Shown: positions 38,370 through 47,681 of the stretch, in pieces
Layout of the letters: every line of letters starts with the position of its first letter
Numbering within the stretch: the stretch's first letter is position 1
Assembly (NCBI RefSeq): GCF_025144665.1
Contig: NZ_CP102294.1
Location: 744,001 to 808,000, forward strand
Length of the DNA stretch: 64,000 nucleotides
Origin: Alistipes ihumii AP11
GTDB taxonomy: Bacteria > Bacteroidota > Bacteroidia > Bacteroidales > Rikenellaceae
Direction: 5' to 3'
Notes under the pieces: generated by a model
The model's input: only the letters and a program-made list of their open reading frames with translations
Told to the model about the DNA's origin: nothing
The model's database searches: none
Position numbers and translations under genes: made by a program

Positions 38370-38444
38370 CACGAGCGCGAACCATCGAACGGCTACGGCC
38401 GGCGGCCGTACCGGTAAAAGCTCGGCTGAAGCGGCAAGAGCATG

Positions 38445-38479
38445 AACGAGAAGAAGCCTAAGAAAGGCTTCTCCTCGTT
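38445..38479 (+). terminator. hairpin after gltX
   Basis: A 15-bp stem with one mismatch (arms 38445-38459 and 38465-38479) lies 76 bp after the gltX stop. The U-run is poor. Confidence 0.6.
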
Positions 38480-38867
38480 CCGTGCAGAACCGGAGCGAAA
38501 ACTTTCCCGGCGACGATTCCGCCTTCCCCCCCGCAACTTCGGGATACCCGGACCGTGAACAATATCGGATGCCGTACGTCCAAAAACCGAGGAGGGAGGT
38601 CATAAAATCCTTACAAATGGCTCTTCATCCGGAAAGATGCCGGCAAGAACGCCTTGTCCGAAGGGGAAGGCGACGGTACCAGCAACGTTTAAAGGGGGGG
38701 GAGAGGAGCAGTCCCGCCGGCGTCTTTCTTCGGAGACGTCCCGGCTCAACGGCTCGACCGGACATCCGCTGCCCGGCAATCGTAATTCGGCACGCCTTTC
38801 CGGCCCGCAGGAAACAAATCACGCGCTCCAGTCGGGCACAAAGCCGGTTCTGCAAAACGACAGCGAA
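38480..38867. other. spacer with a G8 homopolymer
   Basis: A 388-bp gap between convergent genes. It contains eight consecutive G at 38694-38701. No promoter box of known type or gene is evident. Confidence 0.5.
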
Positions 38868-39341
38868 CTATTCGTGATGATAGGGCTCGTTGCGGATAAT
38901 CGTAAAGGCCCGGTAAAGCTGCTCGGCGAAAAGGGCGCGCACGATCTGATGGGAAAAGGTCATAGCCGAAAGCGACAACCGACCGTCGGCCCGCTCGTAC
39001 ACTTTCGGCGAGAAACCGTAAGGACCGCCTATCACGAAACAGAGCCTGCGCAATCCGCTGTTCATCCGCTTTTGCAGCCACAGCGCGAAATCGACCGAGC
39101 GCAGCTGGGCTCCTTTTTCGTCGAGCAGCACGACATAGTCGCCCTCGCCGAACTGCCGCAACAGCGCCTCGCCCTCCTGCCGCTTCTGGCTTTCGGCCGA
39201 CAGGCTCCGGGTATTCTTCAGGTCGGGCAGTTCCGTAAGCGTCACCTTCGTATAGAAATTCAAGCGCTTCAGGTAAGCCGCCACGAGCGAGCGCACTTCG
39301 GCCTGGTCGGTCTTGCCGACGACGATCAGATCGACTTTCAT
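38868..39341 (-). CDS. rlmH: 23S rRNA (pseudouridine1915-N3)-methyltransferase
   Basis: A 157-residue SPOUT methyltransferase that methylates N3 of pseudouridine 1915 in helix 69 of 23S rRNA. Family marks are VVLLDEKGAQLRS, CFVIGGPYGFSPKVYERAD and LSLSAMTFSHQIVRALFAEQLYRA (38930-39000), ending in the required C-terminal PYHHE. Length equals that of E. coli RlmH (155). Its ATG overlaps the stop of the upstream GH2-like gene (ATGA), so translation is coupled to that unrelated gene. Confidence 0.97.
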   Translation of the reverse strand: MKVDLIVVGKTDQAEVRSLVAAYLKRLNFYTKVTLTELPDLKNTRSLSAESQKRQEGEALLRQFGEGDYVVLLDEKGAQLRSVDFALWLQKRMNSGLRRLCFVIGGPYGFSPKVYERADGRLSLSAMTFSHQIVRALFAEQLYRAFTIIRNEPYHHE

Positions 39342-40939
39342 CGGCGGTGCGCGGAGGCTTTGCCCTTGGGTTTGGCGGCCGGCTGCTTCTGAGCGGCGGC
39401 CGAGTTCAGGTAGGTCCGTCCGTCACGGGTGGCAGGAAAATCGAAATCGGAGTTCCACTGCCCCTGCGCGTCGCGGTAGGTGACCAGATGCAGCGAATCG
39501 GCTGCCTTGAGCCACTGGTAAGCCTTGTAGAGGTTATACCCGTTGCCGCAACGACCGCCGAGCGACAGTGCGACGACCGACGTGTGATTCTTGCTTCGTC
39601 CCTGCATGGCGGACACCCGATCGATGAACTGAGGCAGGAAATCCGGCGCATTAGCCACCGAGCCGCCGACATTCGGATCGTCCGTCCGGTATCCGGCGTT
39701 GACGTTGGCCTGATCGATCACATAACAGCCCACGCGGTCGCACAGGCCGTAGAACCAAGCCGGCTGCGGATAGCTGACGCAAACCGTGTTGAATCCTCCT
39801 TTCTTCAGCGCCCTCAGTTCCCGCTCGGTCGCAGCGGCGTCCGGGGCCGCATCGTAGTCGGCCGCCGCCAGCGACGCCCTGCTGCCGTTGATCCACAGCT
39901 CCCCGTCGCGCAGCTCCACATCCTTGAACCCGAACCGCAACGGGATATACTCGATGATACGCCCGTCGCGGCGCGTATAGAGCATCAGTTCGTACAGCGT
40001 CGGAGCGTCGGGCGTCCAGGCCGATTTCATCACATGGTAGAGAAGTTCGTGACAACGGATCGTGTCGGTGCTCTCGCCGGGAATCTCCCGCTCGACGAGG
40101 TTGTACGTCAGCAGCTTGCCGGCCGGCGAATAAATGTCGTAACCGAGCGTGACTTTCTCGGCGCTGCGGTAAGAGTTCGACATCACCACGGCGAAGTCGA
40201 CATTGCCGTGCACCCGAGCCGAATCGGGACTCGTCTCGACGACGAAATCCTCGATCCGCAACTTCGGCTGAGAGTAAAGGTAAATCTTGCCGAGCGTGCC
40301 GGCGGCCGTCTGCGGAATCAGCGTTTCCATCCAGTTGCCCGCCGAGAAGCCGTACACCTCGATAGCAATCGTATTCACGCCGTCTGTCACGGCCGGGGAA
40401 ATCGGAAATTCGGCGGGTGTACGGGTGTCGTTCGCGTAGCCGATCCGCCGTCCGTTCACATAGAGCGAATAGCCCCCTCCCACCCCCTCGACATGCAGGA
40501 ACAGGTCGCGGTCGAGCCACAGGTAAGGAATCTCGATCTGGGCGCGGTACTGCACCAGCGGAATCTCGGCAGGCAGTTGTGGCGGCACGAGCCCTTCGAG
40601 CGGCGAGGCTCCCGCCACGGGAGCCGTGTTCGGCAACTCGGTCTGCTGCCACAGGGCGGCCGAGAAAGAGGGCAGATAGAAGTCGCGCTCTCCTCCCGAG
40701 GCCATCGTCGAATGGCGCACCCGCCACTTGCCCTCGAGGGACACGTAATGGGGGGACCGGGAGGGATCGCCGGTCTCGGCCTGCTCGCGGGTCGAATAGC
40801 TGACGAATTCGGGCCGGGAGTCGGCCTTGCCCTCCGAGGCGACCGACGGATCGGTCCAAAAGCCTTCGGGCGCATTCTGGGCACCGAGCGCACCGAACCC
40901 CAGCAGGCTCAGCACGGACAGGCAAACGGTTCTTTTCAT
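39338..40939 (-). CDS. GH2-like protein lacking catalytic residues
   Basis: A 533-residue exported protein (signal peptide ending LGA at residue 20) built like the first half of an LacZ-type beta-galactosidase. It has an N-terminal jelly-roll sugar-binding domain (about 60-225), an Ig-like domain (about 228-340) and the start of a TIM barrel. The blocks that hold catalysis in the family are altered. DEAN is Asp409-Gln-Ala-Asn412, and the acid/base motif SLGNE is Ser459-Leu-Gly-Gly-Arg463. The protein ends before the nucleophile region, with a basic Ala/Lys tail. It is probably a carbohydrate-binding pseudoenzyme. It lies between der and rlmH. Confidence 0.82.
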   Translation of the reverse strand: MKRTVCLSVLSLLGFGALGAQNAPEGFWTDPSVASEGKADSRPEFVSYSTREQAETGDPSRSPHYVSLEGKWRVRHSTMASGGERDFYLPSFSAALWQQTELPNTAPVAGASPLEGLVPPQLPAEIPLVQYRAQIEIPYLWLDRDLFLHVEGVGGGYSLYVNGRRIGYANDTRTPAEFPISPAVTDGVNTIAIEVYGFSAGNWMETLIPQTAAGTLGKIYLYSQPKLRIEDFVVETSPDSARVHGNVDFAVVMSNSYRSAEKVTLGYDIYSPAGKLLTYNLVEREIPGESTDTIRCHELLYHVMKSAWTPDAPTLYELMLYTRRDGRIIEYIPLRFGFKDVELRDGELWINGSRASLAAADYDAAPDAAATERELRALKKGGFNTVCVSYPQPAWFYGLCDRVGCYVIDQANVNAGYRTDDPNVGGSVANAPDFLPQFIDRVSAMQGRSKNHTSVVALSLGGRCGNGYNLYKAYQWLKAADSLHLVTYRDAQGQWNSDFDFPATRDGRTYLNSAAAQKQPAAKPKGKASAHRR

Positions 40940-41055
40940 GGTATAGCGAATCGGAATCCTTGCGTTTCTGTTTTTCTATTTATGCTCTCCGCAGTCCGCC
41001 GCTCCCGAGACGTAAAGCACGACAACGGCAATGCCGCAAGCCCCGGGAGCGGGCG

Positions 41056-42360
41056 CTACTTCTGGCGGAAGAAAATCTGAATCGGCACTCCCTTGAAGTC
41101 CCACCGCTCGCGGATCTTGTTCTCCAAAAAGCGACGGTATCCCTCCTTGATATACTGCGGCAAATTGACGAAGAACGCGAAAGCCGGAGTCGGGGAAGCC
41201 AGTTGAGTGACATACTTGATGCGGATGTACTTGCCCTTGGTCGACGGCGGAGGCGTCTGCTCGATGATCGGCAGCAGATACTCGTTCAGCGCCGAAGTCG
41301 GAATCCGGCGGATGCGGGCGTAATAGACGTTCATGGCCGTCTGCAGCACGTCCAGGATACGCTGCTTGTTCAGCACCGACGTGAAGACGATCGGCACGTC
41401 GTCGAACGGAGCGATGCGGCGACGGATGCTCTCGGCATACTCCTTCATCGTGTTGCTGCCCTTTTCGACCAAGTCCCACTTGTTGATGACGATCACGCAA
41501 CCTTTCTTGTTCCGCTCGATCAGGCGGAAGATGTTCATGTCCTGAGCCTCCACTCCGGCCGACGCGTCGATCATCAGGATGCAGACGTCGGACGACTCGA
41601 TCGAACGGATCGAGCGCAGCACGGAATAGAACTCCAGATCGTCGGTCACTTTGGTTTTCTTGCGCAAGCCGGCCGTGTCGATCAGATAGAAGTCCATGCC
41701 GAACTTGTTGTAGCGCGTCAGGATCGAGTCGCGCGTCGTCCCGGCGATCGGCGTCACGATGTTGCGCTCGCGGTCCAGCAAAGCGTTCGTCAGCGAGGAC
41801 TTGCCGACGTTCGGACGGCCTACGATCGCGAACTTGGGCAGATCGTCCGTCTGCTCGGCCTCCGTGTCGGGCGGCAGCGCGGCTACGACGGCATCCATCA
41901 GATCCCCCGTCCCGCTGCCGCTGATCGACGAAATGCAGTAGGGATCGCCCAGACCGAGCGCATAGAACTCGTGCGAGCCGTACACCAGGTTATTGTTGTC
42001 CACCTTGTTGACGACGAGAATCACTTTCTTCGACGTACGGCGCAGCAGATCGGCCACCGCCATGTCCAGATCGGTGATCCCGGTCGACACTTCGACCAAA
42101 AACAGAATCACGTCGGCCTCCTCGACGGCCAGCACCACCTGCTTGCGGATTTCCTCCTCGAAAATATCCTCTCCGCCCAGCGCGTATCCGCCCGTATCGA
42201 TCACCGAAAACTCGCGGCCGTTCCAGTCGGTCTTGCCGTAATGGCGGTCGCGCGTCGTACCGGCCGTATCGTTCACGATCGCCTTGCGCATGCCGACCAA
42301 GCGGTTGAACAGCGTGCTCTTGCCGACGTTCGGACGGCCCACGATAGCTACTATACTCAT
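41056..42360 (-). CDS. der: ribosome-associated GTPase Der (EngA)
   Basis: A 434-residue protein with two tandem GTPase domains and a KH-like C-terminal domain, needed for 50S assembly. G1 motifs are [11 protein letters not shown] (residues 8-18) and a second [11 protein letters not shown] near residue 180. G3 motifs are DTGGYALGG and [10 protein letters not shown], and the G4 motifs are NKVD and NKWD. Length is typical. It is the first gene of the operon der, GH2-like, rlmH. A -7 box lies 45 bp upstream, and a decayed copy of its 5' end is found beyond that. Confidence 0.97.
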   Translation of the reverse strand: MSIVAIVGRPNVGKSTLFNRLVGMRKAIVNDTAGTTRDRHYGKTDWNGREFSVIDTGGYALGGEDIFEEEIRKQVVLAVEEADVILFLVEVSTGITDLDMAVADLLRRTSKKVILVVNKVDNNNLVYGSHEFYALGLGDPYCISSISGSGTGDLMDAVVAALPPDTEAEQTDDLPKFAIVGRPNVGKSSLTNALLDRERNIVTPIAGTTRDSILTRYNKFGMDFYLIDTAGLRKKTKVTDDLEFYSVLRSIRSIESSDVCILMIDASAGVEAQDMNIFRLIERNKKGCVIVINKWDLVEKGSNTMKEYAESIRRRIAPFDDVPIVFTSVLNKQRILDVLQTAMNVYYARIRRIPTSALNEYLLPIIEQTPPPSTKGKYIRIKYVTQLASPTPAFAFFVNLPQYIKEGYRRFLENKIRERWDFKGVPIQIFFRQK

Positions 42361-42404
42361 CTTCTATTGACTTCAGATTGACCCCTGCGGTTCCCCGCAT
42401 GGGT

Positions 42405-42412
42405 CAAAGATA
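42405..42412 (-). promoter_or_regulatory. Bacteroidota -7 box, der
   Basis: The minus strand reads TATCTTTG, 45 bp before the der start. Confidence 0.7.
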
Positions 42413-42520
42413 GGTAATTTTTCTGTAAAAACCGGTCCGCTCAGCCGCCCTGCCGACGCTTTCCGAAAACCGAGAGCACCCCGCGCAGCGCGTCCGGAAA
42501 CCGCATGATGGAAACCACGC

Positions 42521-42638
42521 GCGCATGCCGACCAAGCGGTCGAACAGCGTGCTCTTGCCAACGTTCGGGCGCCCCACGATAGCTACTATACTCAATCTTA
42601 TACTGACTTCAGATTGACCCATACGGTTTTCCGCAAGG
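42521..42638 (-). pseudogene. tandem fragment of der leader and first codons
   Basis: This 118-bp segment repeats der's leader and first 25 codons (42286-42402) at roughly 85-90% identity by eye, offset by 235 bp in the same orientation. It encodes [24 protein letters not shown], but the ATG has become ATTG by insertion of a base, and homology stops after GMR. Its upstream edge coincides with der's transcript start region, so the -7 box is not included. It is a non-functional relic of a tandem duplication. Confidence 0.85.
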
Positions 42639-42739
42639 GAAGCCGCGCACAAGCCGGCCAAGCAAAACGGCACGGAAACGCCCCGAACGGAATCCGCTAA
42701 CCCGACGCCGTCCCCGTCGGAACGAACACCTGCGACCGG

Positions 42740-44587
42740 CTACCGCTCGCCCCGGACGGCACAGAAATCGGCCTCGCGCTGTTCGGGCGCATCGATGCCG
42801 TAGCCGGTAGCCATGACGGGAGCCCGGTCGCGCAAGGCATCCTGCCCGACGGCCGCCTCCAGCGCACGGCGGTCGTCGGCTCCCTGACGGACGAGCTCCC
42901 CGATATCGTCCGAGCCGATGCTTTCTTCCGGCTTGCCGAGCAGTACGGACAGGGCGTACAGCGCCCAACGGCGCGCGTCGGCCTCGTAGCGTCGGTCGAT
43001 CTCGCGGAAAGCCTCTTCCAGACGGTTCAGATCGTCGATCTCGCCCCGGTCTATCCGGTCGAGCAGCGCCTCGACACGGCTGCGGGGCGCGATCAGGCCG
43101 GCCAGATCGACCCACTGCCGGAGCGACGCATCCGGCCGGGCATCGGCCATCCCTTCGCCCAGCAGTCCGGCCAGATAGGAGCGAAGGGCCTGCCGGTAGA
43201 GCACGAGTCCCTTGCGGAGCGAGGGAGTCTTGATCTTCACCCGGTTCCACGTAACGGCTTCGGCGGTAGGATGGCGCCCGATCAGCGCCTCGCACTCGCC
43301 TATGGCGTCGAGCACCCGGCCGGCCGTATAGGGATTCATCATATCGTAACGGATCAGGTCGTGCGCGACTCCCCGTCGGCGGTCGCGCCGGGGCCATTTA
43401 TCGATGTCGCGGGCCGTTCCGCAACTGCGGATATTGACGGCGGGCAGCAATACCGAGTCGCCGGCCTCCTCGACCAGATACGAAAATGGCATCCGTTCGG
43501 TATCGTGATGATTGTAGTGACGGCCGGTCACGATCGTGAACGCGCCGGTCGAAGCGGGCAACAGCACATAGGCGTCGCTGCCGAACTTGCATCCCCGCAG
43601 GTGAACCCCCTGATGTACGGGTCCCGACTTGTACATGTGATTGCTCTGGTTGGCTCCGCTACCGGCATTGAAAAACGAGAAGTATCCGGCGATCAGCAGC
43701 GTCGAACGATGATGCGAAACGGTATACGGCCCGGCGAAAACGGCGCACGCCTCGCCGTGATTGAGATGGCTGTTCGCAAAAAAGAGCGAGTTCTCGGCCG
43801 AGAATCCGTTCTCGATCACCACGCCCTCGCCGACGAAACAGCGGCGCAGCATCGATCCGGTATCGACCGTAGCCGAGCAAGCGATGACGAAGTCGCTCGC
43901 CGTCACGCCCGATCCGATCCTCGAGGGGGACTCGAACGTGCTGTTCAACGTTCCGTTGCAGAGCGACGCGGCTCCGTCGATCGAAGCGCCCTCTCCGACC
44001 GAGACGTTCAGCAGCGACAGCGTGTTGACCACCGAGCTGCCCCGGCCGATCGCGCCGCGCGATGCCGTCCGGCTCTCAGCGTACCGGGCGATCAGGCCGC
44101 GCAGCCGCTCGACGGTCCGAGTCCGGTGGCGGTACATGGCCAGCACGTAAGCGATCTGGGCCGTCAAGCCGTCGTATATCGGGACCTCGCGCCCCCCAGC
44201 TTCGTTGATCGTCGCGACCTCGACCCCGTTCCCGAACGACGAACGCCCGTCGCAGATGATCTGCCCGACGTTCTCGATCACCGCGCCGTCTTCCACGTCA
44301 TACCGGGCCATATAGCGTCCGACGTTGGCGATCAGCACGCCGTCGCCCACCGTACAGTCGTGAAGCGCCGCACGGTATATGCCGCTGCGGCGGACCACGC
44401 CTCCCGGCAACTCGACCGGCGTACCGTTGGCGCCGAGCCGGACCTTTCCGCCGAAATGAGCGTCCCGGACGAAATCGGTCCGGAAGCCGTCCCCCACCTC
44501 GATCGAGTCCCACGAGTCGGACGTGCACCCCTGAGCCTGCAAAGCCGTCCTCTGAGACTCGGAAAGCTTGCTATACTTTTTCTTCAT
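42740..44587 (-). CDS. DUF4954 family protein (beta-helix)
   Basis: A 615-residue cytoplasmic protein of the DUF4954 family, common in Bacteroidota and spirochaetes. The first 400 residues carry imperfect hexapeptide-like repeats (for example IGRGSSVVNTLSLLNVSVGEGASIDGAA at 44015-43930), which suggests a left-handed beta-helix as in sugar nucleotidyl- and acyltransferases. Conserved blocks include NQSNHMYKSGPVHQG and GRHYNHHDTERMPFSYL. The last 200 residues are helical. The ATG at 44587 (MKKKYSKLSESQ) is preferred to one 27 bp upstream. No enzyme activity is known; a role in nucleotide-sugar metabolism is only a guess from fold. Confidence 0.87.
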   Translation of the reverse strand: MKKKYSKLSESQRTALQAQGCTSDSWDSIEVGDGFRTDFVRDAHFGGKVRLGANGTPVELPGGVVRRSGIYRAALHDCTVGDGVLIANVGRYMARYDVEDGAVIENVGQIICDGRSSFGNGVEVATINEAGGREVPIYDGLTAQIAYVLAMYRHRTRTVERLRGLIARYAESRTASRGAIGRGSSVVNTLSLLNVSVGEGASIDGAASLCNGTLNSTFESPSRIGSGVTASDFVIACSATVDTGSMLRRCFVGEGVVIENGFSAENSLFFANSHLNHGEACAVFAGPYTVSHHRSTLLIAGYFSFFNAGSGANQSNHMYKSGPVHQGVHLRGCKFGSDAYVLLPASTGAFTIVTGRHYNHHDTERMPFSYLVEEAGDSVLLPAVNIRSCGTARDIDKWPRRDRRRGVAHDLIRYDMMNPYTAGRVLDAIGECEALIGRHPTAEAVTWNRVKIKTPSLRKGLVLYRQALRSYLAGLLGEGMADARPDASLRQWVDLAGLIAPRSRVEALLDRIDRGEIDDLNRLEEAFREIDRRYEADARRWALYALSVLLGKPEESIGSDDIGELVRQGADDRRALEAAVGQDALRDRAPVMATGYGIDAPEQREADFCAVRGER

Positions 44588-44713
44588 ACCCGCATGATAA
44601 TGACATGGCCGCAACGACTCCGCAAAACAGGGACCGAAAGCCTCTTTCCCGAATCGGCAAGCGTCGTTTCCGGCAAATATGCCCCATTATTTCAATATTA
44701 GCAAATTAGTACG

Positions 44714-44721
44714 TAGCTTTG
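44714..44721 (+). promoter_or_regulatory. Bacteroidota -7 box, lipoprotein gene
   Basis: TAGCTTTG on the plus strand. The leader to the lipoprotein start is about 205 nt and contains small hairpins but no recognised riboswitch. On the other strand a near-match CATATTTG (44674-44681) could serve the DUF4954 gene. Confidence 0.5.
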
Positions 44722-44933
44722 CAGAGGTCTGCTTTCGGTTTCCGCCTCGGAAGCGAGGCTCCCGGCAAAGACGCCGCGAAGCCCGCCAACGGGAGGTTTT
44801 ACGGATGCAACGTTTCGGACCGCAATAACATCTATAAGGAATACGTTATCCTTTTGCGTCGCGAAACGCGCGCAAGCTTTCGACCGAATGAATGACAAAC
44901 CGCAAAAATCAAATGAACAATAAACCGCAAAAC

Positions 44934-45863
44934 ATGAAAAAGCTATTGCTTCTGATGGCCGGGTGCGCCGCCCTGTTTTCCTCTTGTCTGAAGGACTACG
45001 AAGGAACCAGCGCCCCGTCGACGCTTCCCTACTATTCCCTTTACATCAACACGATGAACCAAAGCGTGTTCTCGCTCGATCCTTTCGACGTCGCATTCCG
45101 GCTCAATACGCTGATCGTCGAGGGAAACGGCGACTACGAGGCCGCCCCTCAGGGAGTCAGGGACACGCTGTTCGCTCCGGGAACGATCCTCAGCTACAAC
45201 GAGACGGACGGCCGCTATACCCTTCAGTACAACGGCCGGGCCCCTCACATGAAAAACGACTATACGCGTATGGGCGACCTGATAATCAAAACGAACGGAT
45301 ACGCTACGCTGACCGAACCGGGGGCCCGCTGGAACATCGAGTTCCCCAGCGAAACGAAATACAAAATAGTCGACGGAAGCGCCTCGGTAAGCATGACCTC
45401 CACCAGCTATATAGTCAGCCTGACGAGCACGAACCAGTGGGCCGTCACGATGAGCGGAATGGCCACGACGCAATCGGCCAGCAACCTGAGCTCGGACTGG
45501 AACGGAACCTACCGGATCGTACAGCTCTCCGGCGACCAGACGTACGATGCGATCAAAGCCTCGCACTACACGATTTCGACAGAGATACTCTACGGCAAGT
45601 CGATGTACGAAATGTACACGTCTTCCGACAAGAACGAGTTACGGATCAACACGAAGACCACCGTTCCTTTCTATTATAATCCGGAATGCTCGACCCGGAA
45701 TCCCGTCGCCCAAGGGAAGCTGACGATCTATCTGGCGAGCGATGTAGCGGGACAGTACCCGATCGATATCGAGCTTCTCGGAGAGAACAACCCGAAACTG
45801 TGCAACCCCAAGACCAAAGTCACTATCGGGGAATATTCGGACGAATACGGCGGCAGCAACTGA
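44934..45863 (+). CDS. uncharacterised lipoprotein
   Basis: A 309-residue secreted protein with a lipoprotein signal, MKKLLLLMAGCAALFSSC, lipidated at the cysteine followed by Leu-Lys-Asp. The mature part is rich in Thr, Ser, Tyr and beta-strand-like segments (YTLQYNGRAPHMKNDYTRMG, SVSMTSTSYIVSLTSTNQWAV) and has no motif I recognise. In-frame ATGs at 44892 and 44913 would add an unusual N-terminal tail, so 44934 is chosen with moderate certainty. A terminator follows. A surface or periplasmic role is likely. Paralogues would be expected elsewhere in such genomes, but none is visible here. Confidence 0.8.
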   Translation: MKKLLLLMAGCAALFSSCLKDYEGTSAPSTLPYYSLYINTMNQSVFSLDPFDVAFRLNTLIVEGNGDYEAAPQGVRDTLFAPGTILSYNETDGRYTLQYNGRAPHMKNDYTRMGDLIIKTNGYATLTEPGARWNIEFPSETKYKIVDGSASVSMTSTSYIVSLTSTNQWAVTMSGMATTQSASNLSSDWNGTYRIVQLSGDQTYDAIKASHYTISTEILYGKSMYEMYTSSDKNELRINTKTTVPFYYNPECSTRNPVAQGKLTIYLASDVAGQYPIDIELLGENNPKLCNPKTKVTIGEYSDEYGGSN

Positions 45864-45891
45864 TTCGCCGCTTCTTATCCAGTTTTATCCA

Positions 45892-45928
45892 AGCGCCCGA
45901 ACCGACCGGATTCGGGCGCTTTCGTTGT
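45892..45928 (+). terminator. intrinsic terminator after lipoprotein gene
   Basis: A perfect 10-bp stem (agcgcccgaa / ttcgggcgct, 9-nt loop) is followed by TTCGTTGT. Confidence 0.75.
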
Positions 45929-46126
45929 CGCACCGCCGGCAAGTAAAAGAAAACCGATACCCGGCCGGACCGCCCGTCGGCAGCCATTTTCGGAACCCGG
46001 GAAGACGACTTTTGAATTAAATTTACGATATTTGCGTTCAGAACCGCTTTCGGTGCCGTGACAAAGGCAAGCCTCATTATCACGATGCAGGAAACGGATG
46101 ACGCGCAAACTACTAAAAGACGAAAT

Positions 46127-47521
46127 ATGCCAGACAGCAGAACGAAAATCGCGGAGTTGCTCCGATCGACGGCGCCGGGAACGGACGTGGTCGTCAAAGG
46201 ATGGGTACGGACCAAACGGGGAAATAAGAACGTGGCCTTCATCGCCGTCAACGACGGTTCGATCATTCACAACATTCAGATCGTGGCCGATGTCGCCCGA
46301 TTCGACGACAGCCTGCTCAAAAAGATTACGACCGGATCATGCATAAAGGTCGAGGGCCGTCTGGTCGAGTCGCTCGGTTCGGGGCAGCCCGTCGAGGTAC
46401 AGGCCGAGCGCATCGAGCTGTACGGGACCGCCGACCCGGAAACCTATCCGTTGCAGAAAAAAGGACATACGCTCGAGTTCCTGCGCGAGATCGCCTACTT
46501 GCGCCCGCGCACGAACACGTTCGGAGCCGTACTGCGCATCCGCCACGCCATGGCCTACGCGATACACAAGTATTTCAACGACAGGGGATTCTTCTATCTC
46601 CACACTCCGCTGATCACGGGCAGCGACGCCGAGGGCGCCGGCGCCATGTTTCAGGTCACGACGCTCGACCTGAACAACGTGCCGAAGAACGACGCAGGAG
46701 AGGTAGACTATGCGCAGGATTTCTTCGGCAAACCCTGCAACCTGACCGTGTCGGGCCAGCTCGAGGGAGAGCTCGGCGCGCTGGCGCTGTCGCAGATCTA
46801 CACGTTCGGGCCGACGTTCCGGGCCGAAAACTCGAATACGCCCCGACATTTGGCCGAATTCTGGATGATCGAGCCCGAAATGGCGTTCTATGAGCTGGAA
46901 GACAACATGGAGCTGGCCGAGGACTTCCTCAAGTACCTGATCCGGTACGCGCTCGAAAACTGCGCGGACGATCTGGCGTTTCTGGCCAAGATGTACGACG
47001 GAGAATTGCTCGAGCGACTTCGTTTCGTCGTCGAGAACGATTTCGTGCGGCTGGACTATACCGAAGGGATCGAAATCCTCGAGAAAAGCGGCGAGAAGTT
47101 CGAGTTCCCGGTCAGCTGGGGCCTCGACCTGCAGAGCGAGCACGAACGTTATCTGGTCGAGCGCCACTTCAAGAAGCCGGTTATCCTGATCAACTACCCG
47201 AAAGAGATCAAGGCGTTCTACATGAAGCAGAACGAAGACGGCAAGACGGTACGCGCCATGGACGTGCTGTTCCCGAAGATCGGGGAGATCATCGGCGGTT
47301 CGCAGCGCGAGGAGAATCTCGACAAGCTGCGGGCCCGGGTCGACGAGCTGGGCATTCCGCAAAAGGACATCTGGTGGTACCTCGACACGAGACGATGGGG
47401 CAGCGCGCCGCACAGCGGCTTCGGGCTCGGATTCGAGCGGCTGCTGCTGTTCGTCACGGGCATGGCCAACATACGCGACGTGATTCCGTTCCCCCGCACG
47501 CCGAAAAGCGCCGAATTCTAA
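46127..47521 (+). CDS. asnS: asparaginyl-tRNA synthetase
   Basis: A 464-residue class IIb synthetase. The N-terminal OB-fold anticodon domain carries [25 protein letters not shown]. Motif 2 is [21 protein letters not shown] and motif 3 is [12 protein letters not shown] near the end. The AsnRS-type signature [14 protein letters not shown] separates it from AspRS. The frame opens at 46058, but the homologous N-terminus begins at the ATG at 46127 and gives the usual length of about 465. A near-match -7 box (GATATTTG) is at 46027-46034. Confidence 0.96.
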   Translation: MPDSRTKIAELLRSTAPGTDVVVKGWVRTKRGNKNVAFIAVNDGSIIHNIQIVADVARFDDSLLKKITTGSCIKVEGRLVESLGSGQPVEVQAERIELYGTADPETYPLQKKGHTLEFLREIAYLRPRTNTFGAVLRIRHAMAYAIHKYFNDRGFFYLHTPLITGSDAEGAGAMFQVTTLDLNNVPKNDAGEVDYAQDFFGKPCNLTVSGQLEGELGALALSQIYTFGPTFRAENSNTPRHLAEFWMIEPEMAFYELEDNMELAEDFLKYLIRYALENCADDLAFLAKMYDGELLERLRFVVENDFVRLDYTEGIEILEKSGEKFEFPVSWGLDLQSEHERYLVERHFKKPVILINYPKEIKAFYMKQNEDGKTVRAMDVLFPKIGEIIGGSQREENLDKLRARVDELGIPQKDIWWYLDTRRWGSAPHSGFGLGFERLLLFVTGMANIRDVIPFPRTPKSAEF

Positions 47522-47582
47522 GCGTTGTCCGATTGTGCGATCCGCAGGCGAAAGATCGCTATCACTTACGACTTATCACGAC

Positions 47583-47611
47583 ACAAAGTCCCCTTTCACG
47601 GGGGCTTTTGT
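47583..47611 (+). terminator. weak hairpin after asnS
   Basis: An imperfect stem (acaaag-t-cccc / gggg-cttttgt) ends in a T-rich arm, 62 bp after the asnS stop. Confidence 0.4.
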
Positions 47612-47626
47612 CAAATAGATTATGCG

Positions 47627-47634
47627 TATCTTTG
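47627..47634 (+). promoter_or_regulatory. Bacteroidota -7 box, rpoN
   Basis: TATCTTTG on the plus strand, 47 bp before the rpoN start. Confidence 0.7.
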
Positions 47635-47681
47635 TCCTATACGAACCGAGCATACCATAATTTATTTAACCGCTATGAAAT

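Noticed and set aside
44633-44739. 9-bp inverted repeat (accgaaagc / gctttcggt) that flanks the -7 box of the lipoprotein gene, as a possible invertible promoter
   Set aside because: The arms are much shorter than the known Mpi-type repeats and homology does not extend outward; a chance match is likely.
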